Assembly (NCBI GenBank): GCA_001942415.1
Contig: MKJX01000011.1
Span: 1 to 64,000, forward strand
Reading direction: 5' to 3'
DNA: 64,000 nucleotides
Origin: Pseudonocardia sp. CNS-139
Lineage (GTDB): Bacteria > Actinomycetota > Actinomycetes > Mycobacteriales > Pseudonocardiaceae
Shown: piece by piece, positions 55,697 through 64,000 of the stretch
How the letters are laid out: each line of letters opens with the position of its first letter
Numbering within the stretch: position 1 is the first letter of the stretch
Notes under the pieces: generated by a model
What the model saw: the letters and a program-made list of their open reading frames with translations, nothing else
Told to the model about the DNA's origin: nothing
The model's database searches: none
Program-made: the position numbers and the translations under genes

Positions 55697-56902
55697 ATGG
55701 CAGCGAGTTTCGACCTCGACACCGCGACTGCGGAGTTGGCGGCGAGGACGGCGGAGTTCGTACGCAACGTCGTCGTCCCGGAGGAGACCCGCAGCGGCAT
55801 GTCGCTGCATCATGCCGATGAGCAGTTGCGGCACAACCTGGTCGCGTCCGCGAAGGCGGCCGGGGTGTACGGCCCGCACGTGCCGAAGGAGTTCGGCGGG
55901 CACGAACTGTCGCTGCGCCGGCTGGCCGCCGTGTTCGAGGAAGCCGGCCGCTCGCTGCTCGGGCCCTTGGCGATTCAGGCGCAAGCTCCGGACGAGGGCA
56001 ACATCAACCTGCTCGACAAGGTGGCCAACGCCGAGCAGCGGCAGCGCTACCTCGCGCCGCTGGCAACGGGGGAGATCCGGTCGTGCATCGTCATGACCGA
56101 ACCCGACGGCGCGGGTTCCGATCCGAACGCACTCGCCACGACCGCTCGGCGCACCGACCGGGGCTGGGTGATCAACGGCCGCAAGTGGTTCATCAGCGGG
56201 GCACACGGTGCGTCGTTCGGCATCGTGCTGGCTCGCACCAGCGGGAAGCCGGGCGCCGTGGCGGCGCCACGATGTTCCTCGTCGACTTCGACACGCCCGG
56301 ACTGAAGGAGGCGCGGGTGATCGACAGCCTCGACGAGGGGTACTTCGGCGGGCACAGCGAGTTGGTCTTCACCGACGTGGAGATCGGCGACGAGGCGGTG
56401 CTGGGTGAGGTCGACCTGGGGTTGCGGTACGCGCAGGTGCGCCTGGGACCTGCTCGCATGACGCACTGCATGCGCTGGCTCGGCGTTGCCCAGCGATCTC
56501 AGGAGATCGCGATCGAACGTGCGACCCGTCGCGAGATCTTCGGGTCGAAGCTCGCAGAGCTCGGGATGGTGCAGCAGCTGATCGCGGACAACGAGATCGA
56601 CTTGGAGGCGAGTCGCGCGTTGCTCTATCGCACCTGCGCGGAACTCGACAGCGGTGCCACCGCGACCCGGTCCACGTCGATCACCAAGACCTTCGTGTCC
56701 GAGGCGCTCGGTCGCGTGGTCGACCGAGCTGTGCAGATCTGCGGTGCGCTCCGGCATCTCGTACGACATCCCGCTGTCCAGGTTCTACCGGGAGCTTCGG
56801 CCCTTCCGCGTCTACGACGGACCGTCCGAAGTGCACCGCTGGGCGATCGCGCGGCGCGCGGTGGCCCGGTTCGAGGCCATGACGGCGGACGGTACTCGAT
56901 GA
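55697..56902 (+). CDS. Acyl-CoA dehydrogenase (two frame breaks)
   Basis: About 402 residues. ATG 55697 follows AAGGAGG. KAAGVYGPHVPKEFGGHELS, then SCIVMTEPDGAGSDPNALAT (flavin/substrate motif) and GRKWFISGAHGASFGIVLAR. After a shift near 56265, MFLVDFDTPGLKEARVIDSL and ERATRREIFGSKLAELGMVQ follow. After another near 56750, which fits one extra base, ISYDIPLSRFYRELRPFRVY and DGPSEVHRWAIARR complete it. The catalytic-base position falls in the last part. ATGA overlap with the acyl-CoA synthetase gene shows co-translation. Confidence 0.86.
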
Positions 56903-59014
56903 GCGGTGACGCGCGGTTGCTTCTGGACCGGCTCTTGCGGCCGCGCAGCATCGCTCTGATCGGGGCATCGGACAACCCGGTGAAGCTCACCGGACGGCCG
57001 ATCGAGTACTTGAAGCGGTTCGGCTACCAGGGCCGGATCATTCCGGTCAACCCCGCGCGGGAGACGGTTCAGGGGCTGCCCGCATTTCGCGACATCGCCG
57101 CGTCGACGGGCCGATCGATCTCGCGTTGATCGGCGTTGCCGCGGACCGGACCCCGGACGCGTTGCGTGCCTGTGCGGCCAAGGGCGTGCCGGTTGCGATC
57201 GCGTACGCCTCGGGCTTCGCCGAGATCGGGCCGCAGGGAGCGGCGCTGCAGACGGAGCTTGCCGAGATCTGCCGGGAGACCGGCATCCGCCTGCTGGGAC
57301 CGAACTGCCTGGGCCTCATCGCCGCGCGCGACGCCGTCACCGTGACGTTCTCCTCGTCCTTGGACGAAGGCGACTCATTGGCTTCCGGCCCAGTCGGATT
57401 CGTCAGTCAGAGCGGCGCCTTCGGCACCTCGATCATGAGCCGGTTGCGGGACGCCGGGATCGGCGTCAGCGCCTACGTCAACACCGGCAACGAGGCCGAC
57501 CTCGATGCTGCGGAGATCCTGACGGCCCTCACTCTGGACGACGACGTTTCGGTCCTCCTCGCCTATCTCGAGGGCGTCCGCGACGGTGACCGGTTCGTCC
57601 GGATGGCTCGACGGGCCGCTGAGGTCGGCAAGCCTCTGGTGGTGGTGAAGGTCGGCCGTTCGGCGGCCGGGGCACGAGCGGTCAGCTCGCACACCGGGTC
57701 ACTGGCCGGAGAGGACGCGGTCTTCGACTCGGTTGCCGGTCAGTTCGGTGTGCTGCGTGTGGACGGCGTGGAACCGATGCTGGACCTCGCCCAGCTTCTG
57801 GCCACCGGCCGGCGGATGCGTGGACCGAACCTGGCGGTTCTGAGCATCTCCGGTGGCGCCGGTGTCCTGACAACGGACGCCGCCGAGGCGAACGGGCTCG
57901 TGGTGGCACCGTGGGACGAGACGTGGCAGGCGCGGATGGCGGACGTCATTCCGCCATTCGGTTCACCGGTGAACCCGATCGATGTCACCGCGTCACTCAT
58001 CAGCGAGCCTGACCTGCTGGGACGTGCCCTCGACCTGGCGCTGGAGCATCCCGGCACCGATGCCATCGTCGTGGTGCTCACCAACGTGGAGAGGGGTTCG
58101 AACGCCGTCGTCGAGGCACTGCGCGAGGCGGCCGACCGCACGGCGAAGCCGCTCGTGGTGGTCTGGATCGGTGGTAGCGGACGTCCGGCACAGACGCTGA
58201 CCGCAGCCGGCGTGCCCACCTACCGGGACCCACAGCGTGCGGTCGCCGCACTTGCCGCGCTGTCGGGTTACCACGATCGGCCGCCGCTGCCGGCGACGCC
58301 GGAGTTCGACGACATCGATCCGGCCGCGGCTCGTGCCGTCATCGACAAGGCGCACGCCGCGGGGCGAGTACAGCTGGACGAACTCGAGTCTGCGCAGGTG
58401 CTGGCCGCCTACGGCATCCCCATGGCGGCGGCGCTTCCCGCGGACACGCCCGCCGGGGCGGCGGAGGCCGCCGCACGTCTCGGATTCCCCGTCGCGGTGA
58501 AGATTCTGTCGGCTGCTGTCGGTCACAAGAGCGAGCTCGGCGGGGTCCGGCTGAGTCTCACCGATGCCCCGGCAGTCGAGAACGCAACGCGCGAGGTCCT
58601 CGAGGCTGCGGCGGACGCAGGAGTGGACGATGCCCGCGTCCTGGTGCAGCGCATGGCTGCGGCGGGCCGGGAGATGGCGCTGGGGGCCAAGAACGACCCG
58701 ACGTTCGGCCCCGTCGTCCTGGCCGGATCGGGGGGAGTCCTGATCGAGCTGATCGAGGACCGCTCTCTCGCGCTCGCCCGGTTGACCCCCGGTCGGCCGA
58801 GCGGCTGATCTCGAGCCTGCGCGGAGCGCGACTGCTGGCGGGATATCGCGGCGGGCGTCCGCTCGACCGGTCGGCGCTGTCGGAGGCGCTCAGCCGGCTC
58901 TCGATCCTGGCGGCCGACCTCGCAGCCGAGATCGCGGAGATCGACATCAACCCGGTGTTCGTCCACGAGAACGGGGTGACCGGTGCCGACGCCCTCATCA
59001 CTCTCCTGAGGTGA
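56899..59014 (+). CDS. Acyl-CoA synthetase, NDP-forming (ACD) type, fused alpha-beta (two frame breaks)
   Basis: About 705 residues. It links a carboxylic acid and CoA with ATP or GTP via a phosphohistidine. RPRSIALIGASDNPVKLTGR near 15 is the CoA-binding domain. LLGPNCLGLIAARDAVTVTF and GFVSQSGAFGTSIMSRLRDA followed by HTGSLAGEDAVF (phospho-acceptor His region) form the alpha part. The ATP-grasp beta part has AVGHKSELGGVRLSL and the tail AEIAEIDINPVFVHENGV. Shifts near 57110 and 58790 each fit one lost base. Relatives activate acetate or larger acids, or work in pimeloyl/feruloyl-type pathways. Confidence 0.86.
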
Positions 59015-59020
59015 CCGACG

Positions 59021-60028
59021 GTGCGTACATGGGAGATCTGGCGGCTGTCGGACGAGCCCGCAGCGGCATTGCGTGTGGTGGACCTGCCGCCGGTGGCGCC
59101 TCCTGGGCCCGGGCAGGTGGCCGTCGACGTCGACGCGGTCGCTGTGGGGTTCCCCGACCTCCTGCTCAGCCAGGGGCAGTACCACGAGAAGCCGGAACTG
59201 CCGTTCGTCCCTGGTGGAGAAGGCGTCGGTACCGTCGTGGCGGTGGGGAAGGGGGTTCCCGCCGAGGTGCTGGGCCGGCGGCATGTCCTGACACGTTCCG
59301 GCGCGCTCCGGGGTCTGCTGAGCGAGCAGGTCACGCTGGACGCCGACGAGCTGCTGCCGGTCCCGGATGCCATGCCCGATGCCGTCGCGGCCTCGCTGTT
59401 CGTCGCCTACCAGACTGCGTACCTTGCGTTGTTCCGGCGACGTAAGGGTGATGTGCAGGCCGGGGAGACCCTGCTGGTCCACGGGGCGACGGGCGGCGTC
59501 GGCAGCGCCGCGGTCGAGCTGGGAAAAGCAGCCGGCGCCCGGGTCATCGCGGTCGTCCGCGGTGCTGCCAAAGTCGACCGAGCGCGGCGGCTCGGAGCGG
59601 ACGTGGTGATCGACAGCTCTGCGGAGACGATCGAGCATCGAGTCCTGCACGAGACCTGCGGACGCGGGGTGGACGTGGTGTTCGATCCGGTGGGCGGTCC
59701 GGCTTTCGAGGCATCGCGCCGTTGTATGGCCGTGGAGGGCCGGTTGCTGGTCATCGGGTTCGCAAGCGGCGAAAGAGCTGCGGCGCCGGTGAACCACGCA
59801 CTGGTGAAGAACTACTCCGTGATCGGATTCCGGACACGTCCCTTTCGGCTTGACCCGGCGTACCGCCGTGACGTGCACGACCGGCTGCTCGCCCACTACG
59901 AGCGCGGCGAGATCAGCCCGGTGGTCGAAACGGTTGGTTTCGAAGCCGTTCCCTCGGCGTTGTCCAGGCTCCGTGATCGGACAACGGTCGGCCGGATCGT
60001 GGTGGATGTACGGGGAGCCCGCCGTTGA
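59021..60028 (+). CDS. NADPH:quinone oxidoreductase-like MDR protein
   Basis: 335 residues, intact, no zinc ligands. GTG 59021 follows the synthetase stop by 6 bases. GFPDLLLSQGQYHEKPELPF and VPGGEGVGTVVAVGKGV near 55, the nucleotide motif LLVHGATGGVGSAAVELGKA near 145 and VVFDPVGGPAFEASRRCMAV near 215 are diagnostic of the zeta-crystallin/enoyl reductase group. It probably reduces an enone or enoyl intermediate of the acyl-CoA pathway. It converges on the PucR-type gene. Confidence 0.88.
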   Translation: MRTWEIWRLSDEPAAALRVVDLPPVAPPGPGQVAVDVDAVAVGFPDLLLSQGQYHEKPELPFVPGGEGVGTVVAVGKGVPAEVLGRRHVLTRSGALRGLLSEQVTLDADELLPVPDAMPDAVAASLFVAYQTAYLALFRRRKGDVQAGETLLVHGATGGVGSAAVELGKAAGARVIAVVRGAAKVDRARRLGADVVIDSSAETIEHRVLHETCGRGVDVVFDPVGGPAFEASRRCMAVEGRLLVIGFASGERAAAPVNHALVKNYSVIGFRTRPFRLDPAYRRDVHDRLLAHYERGEISPVVETVGFEAVPSALSRLRDRTTVGRIVVDVRGARR

Positions 60029-60065
60029 GCGCTCGGCCGCGGCGGCACCGCGGTGTGGCCGTTGC

Positions 60066-61700
60066 TCAGCTCGCCGCGGTCGCGTCGAGCAGTTCCAGCG
60101 TGCGCACGGCGAGCTCGACGGGGAAACGGCTGTCGGGGTTCTGCAGGTCGACTCCGAGAATGTGGGAGATGCGCTTCAGCCGATAACGCACGGTGTTCTC
60201 GTGCACGTACAGCGCGACCGCCGTCCGGGCGCGGTGCCGGTCGTTGGCCAGCCAGGTCCGCAGGGTCCGTAGATCGTCACGGTTGTGGGCGTCGTCGGCG
60301 TCCAGCAGCGGGCGGAGGATCCATTCCGCCCGCTCGCGCAGCGTGCCGGCATCGGAAGCCGGAGCCAGCAGCTGCCACATTTTGAGATCCGACGCCGTCA
60401 TGACCCGGCTCTGCCTGGCGCGAGCGATCTGGATGGCGAGCTCGGCGTCCGCACGGCTGCGCCGGTAGTCGGACGGCACCTCGCAGACGCGGCCGACCCC
60501 TGCGACGAGTGCCGCACCGCTGCGGGGACCGGATGCCTCGTCCAGCAGCGCCTCGATCGACGCCTCGGTCGCGTCGGTCGCGGGCACCAACGTCCAGACG
60601 TCGGCCTTGACCGGAATGATCGGTCCGGCTCCCGGGCGGCGCCGGATCGCGGCATCGAGGGCGCGGACGACCTCCACCGACAGCGGAGCGGCGGTCCCGG
60701 GCTCGGTCGCCAGGCCGATTCGTACGACCGCCCGCGGGGAGCGCAGGTCGAACCCGAGCAGGCCGGCGCGTTGGCTGAGCTCGGCGGGATCAGTGGTGTC
60801 GGACAGCAGTTCCACCACGAAGTCGGCCTGGAGTTGCAGCGCGGTGATCTCCCGCTCCCGTCGGCGTGCGAGGTCGAGTGCGAAGATGTTGGCGAACAAC
60901 TGCGCGGCTTCGTCGCTCAACCCTTCGCCCCGCACCTCGAAACGGCCCAGCGTCGAGTGTTCGGCCCGCAGGTCGAACCCACGGGACGGAGCGTCCCCAC
61001 GCGCTTCGTGCGCGGCCAGTTCCACACCCCCCTCTCCGCACACCCGGACCGCGCCGTCGATCATCCGCGCGACCCACGAGACCACCGGGCGAATGGCTTC
61101 GCCGGAAAGTAGCCGCTGAGTCAGCTGGGTGAGAATCTCGCGCGTGTTGGTGATCTGCTCGATCCCGTGACGGGCCAGCGCGCCGGCGATCACGGCAGCC
61201 GCGGTCGCCGCGAACCCCTCCGCGACCGGGAGGTCGTCCTCGCTGAAGCGACGCGTGGACCTGGAACCCCAGTAGAGCACCGCCGGCCGGGCGAGCGGGA
61301 GCGGTACGGCGATACCCGAGCGCAGCTTCTCGACGTCGACGATGCTCTTGAACCTCGGCGATCGACGAGGATCTCGACGGTAGTCGCGGATGATGGTGCT
61401 CTGGCCGGTGGCTGCGACCACTCCGCCGACGCCCGCTCCGAGTTCCTGGTGCCATTCGGTGGACAGCTGGGGAACCGCGAGGCCCGTCCAGCCGGCCATT
61501 CGCAGCGTTGTGGGGCTTTCGTCACTGGTCATCCCGATCCAGGACACCGGAACGTCGAACAACGCACACGCTGCGGCTGTCACGTGCCGGACGACCTCCT
61601 GCGGGTTGCTGCCGTGGGCGCCGAGCTGTCGAAGGACCCCCTGGATGACGCTGCGGGCGCTGGGGTCCAGTTGGACCGGAGTCCGGGCCTCATCAGTCAC
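60066..61700 (-). CDS. GAF-domain PucR/CdaR-type transcriptional regulator
   Basis: 544 residues, intact. An N-terminal GAF-like sensor (PQEVVRHVTAAACALFDVPV; TGQSTIIRDYRRDPRRSPRF) is followed by a central region and the C-terminal helix-turn-helix of the PucR family (LRTLRTWLANDRHRARTAVA; LYVHENTVRYRLKRISHILG). GTG 61700 is chosen because GGAGG lies 7 bases upstream; the frame remains open further. Such regulators activate aromatic or purine catabolism on binding a small molecule. It is divergent from the dioxygenase genes with a shared palindrome, its likely target. Confidence 0.86.
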   Translation of the reverse strand: MTDEARTPVQLDPSARSVIQGVLRQLGAHGSNPQEVVRHVTAAACALFDVPVSWIGMTSDESPTTLRMAGWTGLAVPQLSTEWHQELGAGVGGVVAATGQSTIIRDYRRDPRRSPRFKSIVDVEKLRSGIAVPLPLARPAVLYWGSRSTRRFSEDDLPVAEGFAATAAAVIAGALARHGIEQITNTREILTQLTQRLLSGEAIRPVVSWVARMIDGAVRVCGEGGVELAAHEARGDAPSRGFDLRAEHSTLGRFEVRGEGLSDEAAQLFANIFALDLARRREREITALQLQADFVVELLSDTTDPAELSQRAGLLGFDLRSPRAVVRIGLATEPGTAAPLSVEVVRALDAAIRRRPGAGPIIPVKADVWTLVPATDATEASIEALLDEASGPRSGAALVAGVGRVCEVPSDYRRSRADAELAIQIARARQSRVMTASDLKMWQLLAPASDAGTLRERAEWILRPLLDADDAHNRDDLRTLRTWLANDRHRARTAVALYVHENTVRYRLKRISHILGVDLQNPDSRFPVELAVRTLELLDATAAS

Positions 61701-61777
61701 GTCGGTCACCTCCACGGAGATCTTGCTTCCTCGTGGCTCGGTCGGGCTTGTCTGCATCCCACACTTCGGTGTCCGTC

Positions 61778-61795
61778 GTTGTCCAGTCGCGACAT
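61778..61795. promoter_or_regulatory. Operator-like element between PucR regulator and dioxygenase genes
   Basis: GTTGTCCAGTCGCGACAT shows the spacing TTGTC-N6-CGACA seen in the perfect palindrome at 55594-55612. It lies midway in the divergent region, 78 bases from the regulator start and 70 from the dehydrogenase start. Confidence 0.45.
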
Positions 61796-61864
61796 GGAAC
61801 GGCGGCCCGGGTACCGACACTGTTGACGTCCGCGGCGATTGCGTGGCGACGAGGAGGTGGGCAC

Positions 61865-62689
61865 GTGTCGTGGCTCGACGGGCAGGCGATCGTCATCACC
61901 GGCGGTGGGTCCGGGTTGGGCCGTGCTCTGGTGGAACGGTTCCTGCGGGAAGGCGCTCGGGTGGCCGTGCTGCAACGTTCGGCGGCGAAGGCGGACTCGT
62001 TGCGGACGGATTTCCCCGAGGTGCTCGTCGTCGAGGGTGACGTGCGGTCCTACGCCGACAACGCATCAGTCGTCGAACGGGCGACCGCGGTGTTCGGCAA
62101 GCTCGACTGCTTCATCGCCAATGCCGGACTGTGGGACTTCAAGCGCAGTCTGCGAGACCTGTCGCCGTCCGATCTCGACCGGGCATTCGACGAGGTGTTC
62201 GGCGTCAATGTCAAAGGCGCGCTGGCCGGGACCCGGGCGGCGGTGGACGCGCTCACCGAGAGCCGCGGCAGCGTCATCGTCTCCGGCTCGAACGCGAGTT
62301 TCTACCCCGGCGGCGGTGGGCCTCTTTACACGGCGTCGAAGCACGCTCTGATCGGCCTGGTCCGGCAGCTCGCGTACGAGTTGGCCCCCGAGATCCGGGT
62401 GAACGCGGTGGCCCCCGGATACCTGCCCTCGGATCTGCGCGGACCCGAGGCCCTGGGGCAGAACGGCCGCACGGTGCGTGAGGTCTACCCGTCCGGGGCG
62501 GAGGCGGCTCGACGCGCTCTGCTGGGGCGGGAGATCCATGCGCAGGACTACGCCGGCGCCTACGTCCTGTTGGCCTCGCGGCACAACTCGCCGACGGCGA
62601 CAGGAACGATCATCGATTTGTCCGGTGTGGGTGTTCGCGGGCGCCGGGACCGTCTTCCCGCTCCGATGTCGGGAAGGGAAGGTTCGTGA
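61865..62689 (+). CDS. Dihydrodiol dehydrogenase-type SDR (BphB/HcaB-like)
   Basis: 274 residues, intact. GTG 61865 follows GAGGAGG. The cofactor motif is IVITGGGSGLGRALVERFLR near residue 10; CFIANAGLWDF near 80 and SNASFYPGGGGPLYTASKHA near 145 carry Ser and YxxxK, and the GGGGPLY sequence is typical of cis-dihydrodiol dehydrogenases of aromatic degradation. It would rearomatise a cis-dihydrodiol to a catechol with NAD reduction. It overlaps the dioxygenase beta-subunit gene (TGATG), so the assignment agrees with its neighbours. Confidence 0.88.
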   Translation: MSWLDGQAIVITGGGSGLGRALVERFLREGARVAVLQRSAAKADSLRTDFPEVLVVEGDVRSYADNASVVERATAVFGKLDCFIANAGLWDFKRSLRDLSPSDLDRAFDEVFGVNVKGALAGTRAAVDALTESRGSVIVSGSNASFYPGGGGPLYTASKHALIGLVRQLAYELAPEIRVNAVAPGYLPSDLRGPEALGQNGRTVREVYPSGAEAARRALLGREIHAQDYAGAYVLLASRHNSPTATGTIIDLSGVGVRGRRDRLPAPMSGREGS

Positions 62690-63228
62690 TGACCGCGATG
62701 GCCGAGACCGTCCCGGACCAGGGCTTGCAATACGAGATCGAGCAGTTCCTCTACCGTGAGGCCCGGTTGCTCGACAGCTGGAAGTGGCTCGAGTGGCTGG
62801 AGTTGTTCGAGGATGACATCCGCTACTGGTGTCCACTGCGGACGAACCGCCCGCGGCGCGAGATCGCCAAGGAACGCGGCCGGTACGGGGAGCTCAGTCA
62901 CTTCGACGACGATCGGCAGTCCCTGCAGGTGCGGGTCGACCGGCTGGGCACCGGCATGGCCTGGGCCGAGGAACCACCCTCGCGAACCCGCCACCTGATC
63001 ACCAACGTGATGGTGGACGGTGTCCTCCCCGGTGTGCCGGCGGAGTTCGACGTGACATCGAACTTCCTGTTGTACCGAACCAATTCCGAGACCAGCACGG
63101 ACGTCTGGGCGGGGTGCCGGAGCGACCGGCTTCGGCGCCGTGAGAACGGTTCGCTGGGCATCGCCCGCCGGACGATCATCCTCGACCAGGCCGTGCTCAC
63201 CGGCAAGAACTTGAGCGTGATGTTCTGA
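62689..63228 (+). CDS. Aromatic-ring-hydroxylating dioxygenase, beta subunit
   Basis: 179 residues, intact, ATG after GGAAGGGAAGG. LQYEIEQFLYREARLLDSWK, WLELFEDDIRYWCPLRTNRP and VRVDRLGTGMAWAEEPPSRT followed by HLITNVMVDG, VTSNFLLYRTNSETSTDVWA and ARRTIILDQAVLTGKNLSVM are the small-subunit pattern of biphenyl/benzoate-type dioxygenases. The catalytic alpha subunit is not upstream in the window, so it should lie downstream of 64 kb or elsewhere. TGATG overlap with both neighbours. Confidence 0.92.
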   Translation: MTAMAETVPDQGLQYEIEQFLYREARLLDSWKWLEWLELFEDDIRYWCPLRTNRPRREIAKERGRYGELSHFDDDRQSLQVRVDRLGTGMAWAEEPPSRTRHLITNVMVDGVLPGVPAEFDVTSNFLLYRTNSETSTDVWAGCRSDRLRRRENGSLGIARRTIILDQAVLTGKNLSVMF

Positions 63229-64000
63229 TGACACAGGTACGTTCCCTCGCATATTTCGTCGTCCAGTCTCCGCACCTCGATGCGTGGGCGGAATTCGCTC
63301 GGGAGGTGGTCGGGGCGGAGGTGACCCGGACGGCCGACGGCGGGGTTCGGGTGCGTTTCGACTCTCGCCTCTGGCGGTGGGCGATCGATCCGGGGCCCGA
63401 CGATCGGCTGGTGGCGCTGGGCTGGGAGGTCGCGGCGGTCGGCGACCTGGATCTGCTCGCCTCGGAGATCGGCGCCGTGCGCCGGAGTTCCGAGCTGGCC
63501 GGCGAGCGGGCCGCCACCGCCCTCGCCGCGGTGACGGACGGTGCGGGCACCGTGCACGAGCTGGTGGCCGCGTCGCATCTGGATCCACGTCCTGTGACGG
63601 CGCCTACGGGTCTCGTTTCGTCGCGGACGACCTCGGCCTGGGGCACTCCGTCGTGGTCTCGCCCGACGTCGACGCGAGCCTCGCGTTCGCCACGGAGCGG
63701 CTGGGACTGCGCCTCACCGACACGATCACCCGCCCCAAGGGGGCCGTGACCTTCCTGCACTGCAATCCGCGTCACCACAGCCTGGCCCTCGTGCAGGGAC
63801 CGCCGGACGCGCCGCCGTCGCTGAACCACGTCATGGCCCAGGTCGACAGCATCGACGCCGTCGGACAGGTCCTTGAGCGGGCGGAGCTCGCCGGAGTGCT
63901 CAGTCGCACGCTCGGTCGTCACACCAACGACGGCATGCTCAGCTTCTACTGCTGGACGCCCTCGGGGTTCGAGCTCGAGTTCGGCACCGGTGCCCGGACC
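63228..64000 (+). CDS. Extradiol ring-cleavage dioxygenase, VOC fold (BphC-like; frame break; runs off the window)
   Basis: At least 257 residues are visible. The N-terminal VOC module (SLAYFVVQSPHLDAWAEFAR; GGVRVRFDSRLWRWAIDPGP) is followed by a break near 63590. The catalytic module then reads GAYGSRFVADDLGLGHSVVV, LRLTDTITRPKGAVTFLHCN and SLNHVMAQVDSID, ending in GFELEFGTG. The three Fe(II) ligands (His in LGHSVV, His in LNHVM, Glu in FELEF) are all present. It cleaves a catechol next to its hydroxyls. No stop occurs before the right edge. Confidence 0.86.

Noticed and set aside
2730-63700. Reading the many interrupted genes as a decaying pseudogene cluster
   Set aside because: The interruptions are single-base, evenly spread and leave catalytic residues and gene overlaps intact, which fits assembly errors better.
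1-64000. tRNA genes, rRNA, CRISPR arrays, insertion sequences, integrases and phage genes
   Set aside because: Looked for and not seen: no cloverleaf-like segments, no regularly spaced repeats, no transposase or integrase motifs.

Overview
The window looks like a chromosome segment of a high-GC actinobacterium, probably a soil Pseudonocardiales-type degrader. That assignment is inferred from very GC-rich coding, frequent GTG starts, 4-bp ATGA/GTGA gene overlaps, a mycofactocin-type SDR, a CxxHxxC ferredoxin beside a P450, and many FCD-type GntR regulators. No tRNA, rRNA, CRISPR, insertion sequence or phage gene was seen. Nearly all of the DNA codes for catabolic enzymes, their transport and their regulation.

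Region A (0.2-39.5 kb) is a catabolic island of several operons. It holds ferredoxin-SDR-P450-aldehyde dehydrogenase; CMD-HpcH/HpaI aldolase; dienelactone hydrolase-CoA transferase; DoxX; monooxygenase-serine hydrolase-CMD-dehydrogenase-SMP-30-two FAH-fold proteins; a branched-chain-type ABC transporter with a fused LivH-LivM-LivG polypeptide; amidohydrolase-PhyH-cupin-aldolase-MDR; amidohydrolase-SDR-MFS; FMO-aldehyde dehydrogenase-acyl-CoA dehydrogenase-FGE; NTF2-like/SMP-30; and an APH-type kinase. Three closely related FCD/GntR regulators are scattered through it. Most of these transcription units carry the same 20-bp element (consensus TGTAGRCARAACTGCAYACA) in or beside the promoter, so they look like one undescribed regulon. 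The growth substrate cannot be read from the sequence.

Region B (39.5-42.5 kb) holds an NTF2-like protein, a CGNR zinc-finger regulator and a divergent VOC-PPOx pair.

Region C (42.5-54.3 kb) is a nitrilase, a DUF1097 membrane protein, a GntR regulator and a complete glycolate-to-tartronate-semialdehyde-to-glycerate operon (glcD-glcE-glcF-hyi-glxR-gcl) ending in a truncated hemoglobin. The nitrilase, regulator and glc promoters share a palindrome centred on CAACTTG, suggesting that the nitrilase supplies glycolate (for example from glycolonitrile).

Region D (54.3-64 kb) holds a ferredoxin reductase divergent from acyl-CoA dehydrogenase-acyl-CoA synthetase-MDR. It is followed by a GAF/PucR regulator divergent from dihydrodiol dehydrogenase, ring-hydroxylating dioxygenase beta subunit and extradiol dioxygenase, the last running off the window. 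Both divergent intergenic regions carry a TTGTC-N6-CGACA element.

About half of the genes carry one or more single-base reading-frame breaks while the protein sequence continues in another frame with all family motifs. They affect genes of every kind on both strands, so they are more likely consensus errors of the assembly than gene decay. Coordinates given for such genes span the whole reconstructed gene.
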